A stretch of 10,179 nt of DNA from an uncultured beta proteobacterium (GCA_903944555.1 CAJASG010000400.1:1-10179); one strand, 5' to 3'. Positions 1 to 6,712 are shown, counted from the stretch's first letter. The notes: a model not told the origin generated them from the sequence alone. Made by a program: numbers and translations.

Positions 1-1310
1 CGGGTGATGGGCTGGCCCGGCAGCAAACTGGTGCCCCAGCGAAAGCCCGGGGAGAACGCGATGTCGGCGCCCTGCACTTCCATCATGGCGTCCAGCAGCA
101 ACTGGTCGCCGGTGCCATTAAAGTTGCCGCGCCGGTACAGAGAGCCCTCAGTGATGGCCAGGGTTTCCGACAGCTTGGCCTCGTAGGGCGCGCGCACCTT
201 GCGGATCAGCGCGGCCATCTCGGCATCGGCGGGCAGCATGTTGGCAAACACGGGCAGGAGCTTGTAGCGGAAGTCGCTTACCCGCTTGTCCTTCACCTCA
301 AAGTCGAGCACTGCCAGAAACTTGCTGTTCGAGCCCGCGTTGGTAACGATGGTCTGGCCGCCCTTGTTGCTCACGATGCTGGCCACGGGCATGCCATCGT
401 GGGTGTGGCCACCCATGATGGCGTCAATGCCGCTGACCCGGCTTGCCATCTTCAGGTCCACGTCCATGCCGTTGTGCGAAAGCACCACCACCACGTGCGC
501 GCCTTTGCCGCGCGCCTCGTTCACCATGGCCTGCATGTTTTCGTCCTGAATGCCAAACGCCCAGTCCGCCACCATATAGCGTGGGTTGGCAATCGGGGTG
601 TAGGGAAAAGCCTGGCCGATGATGGCGCAAGGCACGCCGTTGATTTCACGAATCACATAGGGCTTGAATACCGGGTCGCCAAAATCATTGGTCTTGACGT
701 TTTGCGCCACAAAATCCACTTTGCCCGCAAAGTCTTTTTCGACAATTTCTTTCACCCGCTCCATGCCGTAGGTGAACTCCCAGTGGCCCGTCATCACGTC
801 CACGCCCAGCAGCTTGCAGGCATCGACCATGTCTTGGCCATTGGTCCACAGGGATGTGCCCGAGCCCTGCCAGGTGTCACCCCCATCCAGCAGCAGCGCG
901 CCGGGGCGGCTGGCCTTGAGACGCTTGACCAGCGTGGCCAGATGGGCAAAACCGCCGACCTTGCCATAGCGACGTGCAGCCTTTTCAAAGTCAAGGTGCG
1001 ACAGTGCATGGGCCTGCGCCGTGCCCGGGCGAACCTTGGCGGTGCGCAGCAAATGCTCGCCCACCAGGTGGGGCAAATTGCCGCGCATGCTGCCGATACC
1101 CAGGTTGACGTTGGGCTCGCGAAAGTGCACCGGCAAGAGCTGCGCATGGCAGTCGGTCATGTGCAGGAACGACACGTTACCGAACGCCCCAATGTCATAC
1201 AGCCCATTGGAGGCGGTGGCGGCATCGGCGTCGGCATACGCACCCATGCCCATGCCGGCCATGGTGCCAGCGCCCAGCACCTGGAAAAATTCACGTTTGG
1301 AGAGGTTCAT
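1..1310 (-). CDS. soxB: SoxB, Mn-dependent sulfate thiol esterase (partial, C-terminus missing)
   Basis: SoxB hydrolyses the terminal sulfone group from the cysteine S-thiosulfonate on SoxY, releasing sulfate in the periplasm. The frame opens at the ATG at 1310 and stays open to the left edge, giving 436 residues. The family is usually about 560 residues, so roughly the last quarter is outside. Metallophosphoesterase/5'-nucleotidase-type motifs are visible: HMTDCHAQL around residues 50-58, LLDGGDTWQGSGTS around 140-152, LSHNGMD around 277-283 and GGHTHDG around 300-306. These hold the metal ligands and the SoxB-specific dipeptides. The N-terminus SKREFFQVLGAG looks like a Tat signal, but the twin arginine is Lys-Arg. 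It is the last gene of soxCDYZAXB in the window, 52 bases after soxX, with a poor Shine-Dalgarno in front of the start. The family assignment is secure. Confidence 0.98.
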   Translation of the reverse strand, partial: MNLSKREFFQVLGAGTMAGMGMGAYADADAATASNGLYDIGAFGNVSFLHMTDCHAQLLPVHFREPNVNLGIGSMRGNLPHLVGEHLLRTAKVRPGTAQAHALSHLDFEKAARRYGKVGGFAHLATLVKRLKASRPGALLLDGGDTWQGSGTSLWTNGQDMVDACKLLGVDVMTGHWEFTYGMERVKEIVEKDFAGKVDFVAQNVKTNDFGDPVFKPYVIREINGVPCAIIGQAFPYTPIANPRYMVADWAFGIQDENMQAMVNEARGKGAHVVVVLSHNGMDVDLKMASRVSGIDAIMGGHTHDGMPVASIVSNKGGQTIVTNAGSNSKFLAVLDFEVKDKRVSDFRYKLLPVFANMLPADAEMAALIRKVRAPYEAKLSETLAITEGSLYRRGNFNGTGDQLLLDAMMEVQGADIAFSPGFRWGTSLLPGQPIT

Positions 1311-1335
1311 AGCTTGGCAATCGGCAAACCGGGCA

Positions 1336-1352
1336 GCCCGCTTGGCGCGGGC
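1336..1352 (-). other. GC-rich stem-loop between soxX and soxB
   Basis: GCCCGC and GCGGGC form a perfect 6-bp stem around a 5-base loop in the 52-base soxX-soxB gap. No U-tract follows on the transcript strand, so it does not look like an intrinsic terminator. It could be an RNA processing or stability element that adjusts soxB expression against soxX. The structure is read directly from the sequence; any function is a guess, and short GC stems are common in GC-rich genomes. Confidence 0.3.
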
Positions 1353-1362
1353 CAGACGCGGC

Positions 1363-2016
1363 TTATTGGTTAACGGGAGACTTCGGGTCCAGCAGCAGCG
1401 CCACGATGTGGCGCACCTGGTTTTCGTTGAGGATGCCCATGTGCCCCGCACGCGGCATGTTGGAGCAAGCGTTGTAGGCCTTGCTGTTCCAAACCTTGCC
1501 CCAGGTGTATTCCACAATGGCCTTGGACTCGGGACTGGCGGGGTCCGTCACGCCGCGCAGCTTGGCATAGTTGTACAGGCTGGGGCCGATGGTGCCGAAA
1601 GAAATTTCTTTCTGGTCCATCTGGTGGCAGTTGTAGCAATTGCCACCATTGGGGGTTTTGGCGTCATCGGTCCAGGTGAGACCACGGCCACTTTGGGCCA
1701 GCTTCTCGCCTTCTTTCCAGTCGCCCAGAAATTTGCCGTCGGTGGGCCAGCGGATGGTCTTGAAGTTTTGCTCCTCCAGTGCCTTGGCAGTGGCCTCGTC
1801 CAGTGGCACACCCGCCACGTCTGCGGCGCTGCAGGCGCGGTTGGTTTCGTCGGTGGTGAGCACCGAGACCTTCACAATACCCTCGTCCCGAAAGGCCGCC
1901 TTCACGGCGCCCTCGGTAATCCGGTCCAGCTCGGCAGTACCGGGTAGGGCGGCGCAGCCAGCAACCAACAGCGCTGCAGTTGCGGCCATGAAAAACACTT
2001 TGGTAGGTTTAAACAT
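1363..2016 (-). CDS. soxX: SoxX, c-type cytochrome subunit of SoxXA, with putative lipoprotein signal
   Basis: SoxX is the monoheme partner of SoxA. Together they oxidatively couple thiosulfate to the SoxY cysteine and pass the electrons on. The 217-residue product has one heme-attachment motif, CYNCH at residues 127-131. The C-terminal segment CSNMPRAGH (184-192) supplies the likely distal Met187, as usual for SoxX. The N-terminus is charged, then hydrophobic, and ends in VAGC at residues 18-21, matching a lipobox. Cys21 would be lipidated and the next residue is Ala, which favours outer-membrane retention. The start at 2016 has GGAGA upstream and lies 18 bases after the soxA stop. About 100 residues precede the heme motif, so the heme domain is confined to the C-terminal half. 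Confidence 0.96.
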   Translation of the reverse strand: MFKPTKVFFMAATAALLVAGCAALPGTAELDRITEGAVKAAFRDEGIVKVSVLTTDETNRACSAADVAGVPLDEATAKALEEQNFKTIRWPTDGKFLGDWKEGEKLAQSGRGLTWTDDAKTPNGGNCYNCHQMDQKEISFGTIGPSLYNYAKLRGVTDPASPESKAIVEYTWGKVWNSKAYNACSNMPRAGHMGILNENQVRHIVALLLDPKSPVNQ

Positions 2017-2034
2017 ATGGGTTCTCCGGTGTGC

Positions 2035-2835
2035 TTAACGCTTGATGGCGGGTGCCACCGAGACCGAGCCTGTGCTGTTGACGCCCAGGTAAGTACCCAG
2101 CGCAATGGTCACTTCGCTGCCGAAGCCGGGGAACGGAAACCGCTGTTGCCGGTAGCAATCGTTAAGGCGCTGCTGCATGCCCCACATTTGCCCGTTGGAC
2201 ACCCGGTACGCGGGCCAGGCCGCAAAACCGATACCGTCGCCGGGGTTCTTGGTCAGGTTGGGCAGGTCTTGTAGCCGAATGCGGGTGCCATCCTGGCCAT
2301 GGCAGGACGCACAGGAGAAGTCATGCGGCCCGGCACGCTGAAAAAACAGGCGCTTGCCCACCTCGTACGACACGCGTTCTTTCGGGTGCGCTTGTGACAG
2401 GTTGAACTTACCGCCCTTGGACTCGGCCGCAATCCAGGTTGCCAAGGCTGTGACGCTTTTTTGCTCCCCTTTGCCAAAGTCCGTCTTGGCAATCTCGGCC
2501 GCATTGAAGCCCTGCAAGGTTTCCATGCAGGTCAGCAGGCGGGACTCCAGATCTTGCACCTGGTTGGTATCGGCAAAGTAGCGCGGCAACGCCAAAAAGG
2601 CGCCTTTCACCACGCCGGGGCCTTTGCCCAGATCGCATTTTTCCAGGGTGGCTTTCTTGGGGCCACGACTTTCTTTCCAGAGCGACTCCCCCTTGGCTTC
2701 GAACAAGTCGGCAGGGTTGCCGTCTTGTAGCAAGGCACGGTATTCCTCAATGCTCTGCACTGCCGTTTTCTGTGCAAAGGCCGAGGTAGCCAGTGCGCAC
2801 ACCAAGGCACATCCGATGGCAACTTTTAGGGTCAT
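2035..2835 (-). CDS. soxA: SoxA, monoheme L-cysteine S-thiosulfotransferase subunit
   Basis: SoxA is the catalytic subunit of the SoxXA complex, which conjugates thiosulfate to SoxY. I start it at the ATG at 2835, not at an in-frame ATG at 3018, because GAGGAG lies 5 bases upstream and a clean Sec signal follows (cleavage near AFA-Q, residues 19-22). The longer frame would overlap soxZ and adds residues unlike SoxA. The mature protein carries one heme motif, CASCH at 175-179. Cys227 in NDCYRQQR fits the persulfide-bearing axial ligand of the active-site heme. Cys67 and Cys103 replace a first CxxCH, so this is the one-heme form, in contrast to the two-heme SoxA of Paracoccus and Rhodovulum; they may form a disulfide. 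It is 266 residues long and sits between soxZ (50-base gap) and soxX (18-base gap). Confidence 0.97.
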   Translation of the reverse strand: MTLKVAIGCALVCALATSAFAQKTAVQSIEEYRALLQDGNPADLFEAKGESLWKESRGPKKATLEKCDLGKGPGVVKGAFLALPRYFADTNQVQDLESRLLTCMETLQGFNAAEIAKTDFGKGEQKSVTALATWIAAESKGGKFNLSQAHPKERVSYEVGKRLFFQRAGPHDFSCASCHGQDGTRIRLQDLPNLTKNPGDGIGFAAWPAYRVSNGQMWGMQQRLNDCYRQQRFPFPGFGSEVTIALGTYLGVNSTGSVSVAPAIKR

Positions 2836-2840
2836 TGTGT

Positions 2841-2846
2841 CTCCTC
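2841..2846 (-). promoter_or_regulatory. Ribosome binding site of soxA
   Basis: GAGGAG on the minus strand lies 5 bases before the ATG at 2835. It decides the soxA start against the upstream in-frame ATG inside soxZ. Confidence 0.8.
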
Positions 2847-2885
2847 GTAGCTTTTGGGGGATGGATTCCTGAACAGTGCCTTTGC

Positions 2886-3197
2886 TTAGGACACCGTGGC
2901 TTCGTCGGTGCGTGAATCGCCCTTGTTGTCTTTCCAGTTCACACCTACTTTGTCGCCGGCCTTGGCGCCTTTGATGGTGAACTGCAGGAACGGATTCTTG
3001 GACACGGCGGAGCCCCATTCGGCAGTCATCACCACCTTGCCGTTGTGGGTGGCGGTGACTTCACTGATGAACCAGGCGGGCACCAGATTGCCCGCTGAGT
3101 CCTTGCGTTGACCGGACTCCATTTCGTGGGCCATGAGGACACGGACGGTGGCCTTGTCGCCTGCTGCTTGGGCGCGAATGCGCATTGGATCTGCCAT
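2886..3197 (-). CDS. soxZ: SoxZ, sulfur-carrier complex scaffold subunit
   Basis: SoxZ pairs with SoxY to form the substrate carrier that presents the SoxY Cys arm to the other Sox enzymes. The 103-residue product begins MADPMRIRAQ and has the single immunoglobulin-like beta-sandwich sequence pattern of the family, including AWFISEVTATHNGK around residues 41-54 and NPFLQFTIKGAKAGD in the second half. There is no signal peptide; SoxZ is normally exported together with Tat-targeted SoxY. The start at 3197 is chosen because CAGGAG sits 7 bases upstream. An earlier in-frame ATG at 3263 would overlap the end of soxY and adds residues unlike SoxZ. No cysteine is present, as expected. Confidence 0.96.
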   Translation of the reverse strand: MADPMRIRAQAAGDKATVRVLMAHEMESGQRKDSAGNLVPAWFISEVTATHNGKVVMTAEWGSAVSKNPFLQFTIKGAKAGDKVGVNWKDNKGDSRTDEATVS

Positions 3198-3204
3198 GGG
3201 TTTT

Positions 3205-3210
3205 CTCCTG
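3205..3210 (-). promoter_or_regulatory. Ribosome binding site of soxZ
   Basis: CAGGAG on the minus strand, 7 bases before the ATG at 3197, supports that start over the in-frame ATG at 3263. Confidence 0.75.
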
Positions 3211-3212
3211 AA

Positions 3213-3234
3213 ATTGATGCAATATTGCGTGAAT
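3213..3234. repeat. Imperfect 22-bp dyad with perfect GCAATATTGC core in the soxY-soxZ gap
   Basis: GCAATATTGC at 3219-3228 is a perfect palindrome. Flanking positions continue the symmetry (ATT at 3213-3215 against AAT at 3232-3234, with one further match between), leaving two mismatched pairs. It fills the middle of the 53-base gap between soxY and soxZ. It could be an mRNA hairpin or an internal operator. No known binding site is recognised. Confidence 0.4.
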
Positions 3235-3250
3235 GGAAGAGGTGCAGGGC

Positions 3251-3706
3251 TTAGCCGCCGCAACCGCCCAAGGTCACCTTGACCTCTTTTTTGGCAAAGA
3301 AGGCTTTGCCGTCGTTCATCACCGCCACGGCGTACACATCCGACGACTGACCCATCTTGGTGCGGGTGGCAAAGGTAGGCTCCACGCTGTCGGTCACATT
3401 GAACAGGGCCACCAGTGCCGATGGGTTCTTCTCCACCAGAATCAGCAGTTGCTTGACGCCCACCAGCGTGGTGCCGGTGGTCAACGGCACCACGGCGCCG
3501 TTTTCAGCAATATCGGGGCCGGTGATGGTGACGTCCTTGCTCTCCACCGGGGCGGAAGCGCCCAGCGCTTTGAGCGCATCGGCAATGTTCTTGGCGTCAA
3601 AGGCCGACTTGTTGTACGCAAATGCGTATTGCGGGAAGAGGCCCGTACCGGCCAAAAGGCCAGCCACGATGGCTCCGCGCTTGAGTGTCTCGCGACGTGT
3701 TTGCAT
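3251..3706 (-). CDS. soxY: SoxY, thiosulfate-oxidation carrier protein with C-terminal GGCGG arm
   Basis: SoxY carries all sulfur intermediates of the Sox cycle covalently on its C-terminal cysteine. The 151-residue product ends in GGCGG, the diagnostic swinging arm with Cys149. The N-terminus QTRRETLKRG followed by a hydrophobic stretch and AFA near residue 30 is a Tat signal, so the SoxYZ dimer would be exported folded. The start at 3706 has AAGGAG 6 bases upstream and puts the twin arginine at residues 4-5. An in-frame ATG at 3754 lacks such support. It is preceded by soxD (63-base gap) and followed by soxZ (53-base gap). Only one cysteine is present, so no internal disulfide can compete with the arm. 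Confidence 0.98.
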   Translation of the reverse strand: MQTRRETLKRGAIVAGLLAGTGLFPQYAFAYNKSAFDAKNIADALKALGASAPVESKDVTITGPDIAENGAVVPLTTGTTLVGVKQLLILVEKNPSALVALFNVTDSVEPTFATRTKMGQSSDVYAVAVMNDGKAFFAKKEVKVTLGGCGG

Positions 3707-3712
3707 AGCTAT

Positions 3713-3718
3713 CTCCTT
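3713..3718 (-). promoter_or_regulatory. Ribosome binding site of soxY
   Basis: AAGGAG on the minus strand, 6 bases before the ATG at 3706, decides the soxY start and places the twin-arginine motif at the extreme N-terminus. Confidence 0.8.
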
Positions 3719-3769
3719 CGGTAAGTTCACAGGGGTAATCGGATTGAGTTGCACAGTTTTGGAACTGCT

Positions 3770-4882
3770 CTACTTTGCGGCGCCATTGGCCAGCCAGGTG
3801 GCCACGATGGCCGCGTCGGCATCGCTCAGAGACTGCGCTGGCATTGGGATAGCGCCCCATACGCCACTGCCGCCCAGCTTGATTTTCTTGGCAAGGTAGT
3901 CCGCCTTGCCCGCATGTTTTTTGGCGACATCGGTGAACGCGGGGCCAATTATTTTCTTATCCACACCATGGCACACCGTGCAATTGTGTTTGCTCAGCAA
4001 GGCCACTGCAGCCTTGCCGTCCACGTTACCAGCAGTCGCAGCTACGGGCTTGACGTCTGGCGCCTTGGGGGCTGCAGGTGCCACAGCCACCACCTTGGCT
4101 GCGGCACCTGCACCTTTGGGTTCAGGCTGGGTGGTATCGGCACCGCGTTGCGCGCCGACCAAGCGGTTTTGCTCGGCCAGATTGCCATGTGCATTGCGCG
4201 CAAAGTCCGGCAAGAATGACGCCACCTTGGCCTCGGGCGCGCAGTCTTTCATGCAGGCCACGTTGCGGGTGTCGGACTTGTTGGTGCCGCTGAACTCTTT
4301 GCCGGGCCACATGTTGTGCGCGGTTGTCATGCCATTGCGGTTGGGCATACGCTGCTGCACCTCGCGGATGTTCTTTTCGGACAAGGTGAAGTCATCCGGC
4401 ACGATGCCATTGAGGTTCAACAAAAAGGCGGTGACGGCGTACACCTCTTCGGTGCTCAGTGTCTTGGGCGCCGTCCAGGGCATGGCCCGGTTGATGTAGT
4501 CCCAAATGGTCGACAGCGTACTCACCTTCATGAAGGTGGTGCGCCCCGGGAAGCTGGCGTCATTGAGTTTGGCAACCCGCCCGGTCTGAATATCTTCCTT
4601 GCCGATGCCGCCGACCAGCGGGCTGAACACCTCGCCTGACTCGCCAAAGAAACCATGGCATTGCGCGCATTTGGCCTCCCACACGTCCTGCCCCTTGGCG
4701 ACCGTGCCTGACCCGGCGGGCAAACCCTTGAAATCGGGGCGCACATCAATGTCCCAAGCCGCAACCTCTTTCGCGGTAGCATCGCGCCCCACGCCAGGGT
4801 ATGCGGCGCTAGTCTGCGCGCTCACCACACCGGCCAGGCCAAGCGCCACAACCATTGCAAGCTCTTTAGGAAACTTGAACAT
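3770..4882 (-). CDS. soxD: SoxD, diheme cytochrome c subunit of sulfane dehydrogenase SoxCD
   Basis: SoxD accepts the electrons that molybdoenzyme SoxC draws from the SoxY-bound sulfane sulfur. The 370-residue product has a Sec-type signal (about residues 1-22, SAQ). The first heme domain has CAQCH at 72-76 and a likely Met ligand in NRAMPW near 134. An Ala/Pro-rich linker spans about 250-288. The second heme domain has CTVCH at 301-305 and a likely Met ligand in IPMPAQ near 347. A Cys pair, ACMKDC (209-214), follows the first domain and could make a disulfide. The start at 4882 lies inside the end of soxC (17-base overlap), so translation is probably coupled. The presence of soxCD predicts complete oxidation of thiosulfate to sulfate without obligatory sulfur globules. 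Confidence 0.97.
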   Translation of the reverse strand: MFKFPKELAMVVALGLAGVVSAQTSAAYPGVGRDATAKEVAAWDIDVRPDFKGLPAGSGTVAKGQDVWEAKCAQCHGFFGESGEVFSPLVGGIGKEDIQTGRVAKLNDASFPGRTTFMKVSTLSTIWDYINRAMPWTAPKTLSTEEVYAVTAFLLNLNGIVPDDFTLSEKNIREVQQRMPNRNGMTTAHNMWPGKEFSGTNKSDTRNVACMKDCAPEAKVASFLPDFARNAHGNLAEQNRLVGAQRGADTTQPEPKGAGAAAKVVAVAPAAPKAPDVKPVAATAGNVDGKAAVALLSKHNCTVCHGVDKKIIGPAFTDVAKKHAGKADYLAKKIKLGGSGVWGAIPMPAQSLSDADAAIVATWLANGAAK

Positions 4883-6227
4883 TTTTCACCTCGCCGCTCT
4901 CTTGCACCAGCCACGATTGAATGGCGTTGTTGTGGTAAATCGACCGCGTGCCGCGCACGTCACGCAGCTGTTTGTAGGTCGGTTGAACATAGCCGGTGTC
5001 GTCCATCGCCCGGCTTTGGATGATGGCAGGCTTGCCATCCCACACCCAGTCGATATTGAAGCGAGTGAGCGCCTTGGACAGCACTGGCGTTTGCAGGCGC
5101 GCCGTGCGCCAGTTGCGCCCACCATCCACCGACACATCCACCCGTCCCACCTTGCCACGGCCCGACCAAGCCAGACCGGAAATATTGTAAAAGCCCTGAT
5201 CCAGCAGCACCTGCCCGCCAGAGGGTGTGGTCACCACGCTCTTGCATTCCTGAATACTGGTGTACTGGCGGTGAAGGCCGCCGGGCTGCAGGTCCATGTA
5301 GTGAATGGCCTCGTCTTTGGCCGCGTAGGGCTGATCGCCCACTTCAAGGCGGCGCAAGTATTTCACCCAACTCACGCCCTGCACGCCGGGCACGATCAGC
5401 CGTAGCGGATAGCCCTGCTCGGGGCGCAGCATTTCGCCGTTTTGCCCGTAGGCCACAAACACTTCACCCGACTTGATCAGCTCCATAGGGATGGTGCGCG
5501 TCATGGACGATCCGTCGGCACCCTCGGCCAGTACAAACTTGCCATTCTTCAGGTCTGCGCCCGCCAACTCCAAGAGCGTAATCAGCGGCACGCCCGTGAA
5601 CTCGCTGCACGACACCATGCCGTGTGTGTATTGCACCGTAGGCACGGCCACATTGCCCCAGTCCACGGCGGTATTGGCACCGCATTCGATGAAGTGAAAC
5701 CTGGATACGGCTGGCAGCCGCATGATCTCATCCACCGTAAACACCTTGGCCGCCTTGACCATGCCGTTGACCATCAGGCGGTGCTTGGAGGGGTCAATAT
5801 CCCACCAACCCTGGTGGTGCCGCTCGAAGTGCAAACCGCTAGGGGTAACAATGCCAAACAAAGACTGCAGGGGCGCAAACGACACCGAGGCCTGCGTGGT
5901 CTGGGTCAAGCCCGGGCTTTGGCGGCGCTGCACATTCAACTCGTATTTGGAGGGCTTTCCATAGCCCTCGACCGCCACACTCTGGCCAAGCCCGACGCTG
6001 TGCGCTGGCAAGTTCAGAATGTTGGGATCGCCACCGTCTTTTGGCACGGGATTGCCTTGCGCCAAGGCTACGGGGGCGGCGACACCGGCGGCTGCCGCGG
6101 CGAAGGCGTTGCGCAAAAAGTCGCGACGTCCGCGCTTGCTTTGCGCCCACACGGTGGCCACATCGGCCCGGCTTAAAAAGCTCTCGGGCGCCTTTATCAG
6201 ACGCCCCGATCCAAACTCATCTTGCAT
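4866..6227 (-). CDS. soxC: SoxC, molybdopterin sulfane dehydrogenase subunit
   Basis: SoxC is the sulfite-oxidase-fold molybdenum subunit of SoxCD, which oxidises the sulfane sulfur left on SoxY. The 453-residue product has a Tat signal with GRRDFLRNAF at about residues 33-42 followed by an Ala-rich hydrophobic segment, as expected for a cofactor-loaded periplasmic protein. About 32 residues precede the twin arginine. The molybdenum-binding cysteine lies in HFIECGANTAVDW (Cys182). LRLIVPGVQGVSWVKYLRRLEV and the C-terminal dimerisation-domain region (ISGLAWSGRGKVGRVDVSVDGG) are typical of the sulfite oxidase superfamily. GAGGAG lies 8 bases ahead of the ATG at 6227. It is the first gene of soxCDYZAXB and is preceded by an AT-rich gap with palindromes. 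Paralogous sulfite dehydrogenases are excluded by the adjoining soxD. Confidence 0.97.
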   Translation of the reverse strand: MQDEFGSGRLIKAPESFLSRADVATVWAQSKRGRRDFLRNAFAAAAAGVAAPVALAQGNPVPKDGGDPNILNLPAHSVGLGQSVAVEGYGKPSKYELNVQRRQSPGLTQTTQASVSFAPLQSLFGIVTPSGLHFERHHQGWWDIDPSKHRLMVNGMVKAAKVFTVDEIMRLPAVSRFHFIECGANTAVDWGNVAVPTVQYTHGMVSCSEFTGVPLITLLELAGADLKNGKFVLAEGADGSSMTRTIPMELIKSGEVFVAYGQNGEMLRPEQGYPLRLIVPGVQGVSWVKYLRRLEVGDQPYAAKDEAIHYMDLQPGGLHRQYTSIQECKSVVTTPSGGQVLLDQGFYNISGLAWSGRGKVGRVDVSVDGGRNWRTARLQTPVLSKALTRFNIDWVWDGKPAIIQSRAMDDTGYVQPTYKQLRDVRGTRSIYHNNAIQSWLVQESGEVKNVQVS

Positions 6228-6298
6228 TGCGCATACTCCTCTGACTTGTACTGTCCGGTGCTACCTGCACGGCAGTCTTTGGCGCCGTGGCACGGTAA

Positions 6299-6328
6299 GA
6301 ATATTTAAATATTCGCACTTACGAATAT
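6299..6328. promoter_or_regulatory. Overlapping palindromes upstream of soxC, including ATTC-N8-GAAT; candidate ArsR-family (SqrR/BigR/SoxR-like) operator
   Basis: Two dyads overlap here. GAATATTTAAATATTC at 6299-6314 is a perfect 16-bp palindrome. ATATTCG (6309-6315) and CGAATAT (6322-6328) are perfect 7-bp inverted arms with a 6-base spacer. The second contains exactly ATTC-N8-GAAT, which I recall as the consensus for the persulfide-sensing repressor SqrR of Rhodobacter capsulatus. On the minus strand the same element reads as two direct ATATTC units bracketing a CGAATAT. It lies 72 bases upstream of the soxC start in an otherwise GC-rich window. I infer a sulfur-responsive operator for the sox operon. 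No convincing -35/-10 pair could be fixed. Confidence 0.6.
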
Positions 6329-6366
6329 ATATGCTGAATGTCTGCTGGCTATACGGATATTCCCTG

Positions 6367-6374
6367 CCCCCCCC
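6367..6374. repeat. C8 homopolymer just downstream of the small cytochrome gene
   Basis: A run of eight C (eight G on the transcribed minus strand) starts 5 bases after the cytochrome stop codon, inside the 152-base gap before soxC. It lies outside any coding frame, so slippage would alter leader length only. It is possibly also a sequencing or assembly trouble spot. Confidence 0.5.
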
Positions 6375-6379
6375 AACGG

Positions 6380-6712
6380 CTATTTCAAGCGGTAGTGGTC
6401 GCGATTCAACACCGCTGCAATGGAGGTCACCTCGTCAGGAAACAGTCCTAAATTGAGTTGCATGTTGCAAGCCTCGACCATGCCGCGCAGTGCACCCAAG
6501 GTATTAACGCGTTCGCCCGGGCGGTACATGGCACTGCCGTCCCCGCCCACCCGCTTTTGGTGGCAGGCAGTGCACTGATGGTCGGCAATCAGCTTTTCAC
6601 CATGCACCAGATCAGCCCCCGCATACAGCGGGGGAATCTGTGCGTTGGCCTGACCAACTCCAGCCAGGAATGCACACCGCACCGCCAGGTGCAACAGCCT
6701 ATGCAACTTCAT
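6380..6712 (-). CDS. Small exported monoheme c-type cytochrome, Sox-associated
   Basis: The 110-residue product has a Sec signal ending near QANA-Q (residues 21-25) and a mature domain of about 86 residues with one heme motif, CTACH at 47-51. The C-terminal helix contains EACNMQLNLGLFPDEV (about 81-96). The distal ligand could be Met84, or the Cys-Asn segment could place an Asn near the heme as in SHP-type high-spin cytochromes; I cannot decide from sequence. AGGAG is 8 bases before the ATG at 6712. It lies between the thioredoxin gene and soxC on the same strand. It is a likely electron acceptor for SoxCD, SoxXA or the sulfide dehydrogenase, but this is inferred from position only. It is too short for SoxD, SoxE or cytochrome c4. 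I do not recognise an established gene name. Confidence 0.85.
   Translation of the reverse strand: MKLHRLLHLAVRCAFLAGVGQANAQIPPLYAGADLVHGEKLIADHQCTACHQKRVGGDGSAMYRPGERVNTLGALRGMVEACNMQLNLGLFPDEVTSIAAVLNRDHYRLK

Noticed and set aside
399..1373. Long plus-strand open frame of about 324 codons opposite soxB
   Set aside because: It is antisense to well-supported SoxB motifs; the His/Ala/Gly-rich translation with no domain is typical of a shadow frame in GC-rich DNA.
1021..1947. Plus-strand open frame of 308 codons across the soxB-soxX junction
   Set aside because: It lies antisense to both soxB and soxX, with low-complexity composition and no recognisable family.
2836..3018. Upstream in-frame extension of soxA into soxZ
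   Set aside because: The internal ATG at 2835 has a strong GAGGAG and starts a proper signal peptide; the extension would overlap soxZ in another frame and has no SoxA similarity.
3754..3767. CAGTT-N4-AACTG stem-loop in the soxD-soxY gap
   Set aside because: Only a 5-bp stem with no U-tract; too weak to call as a terminator or regulatory element in isolation.
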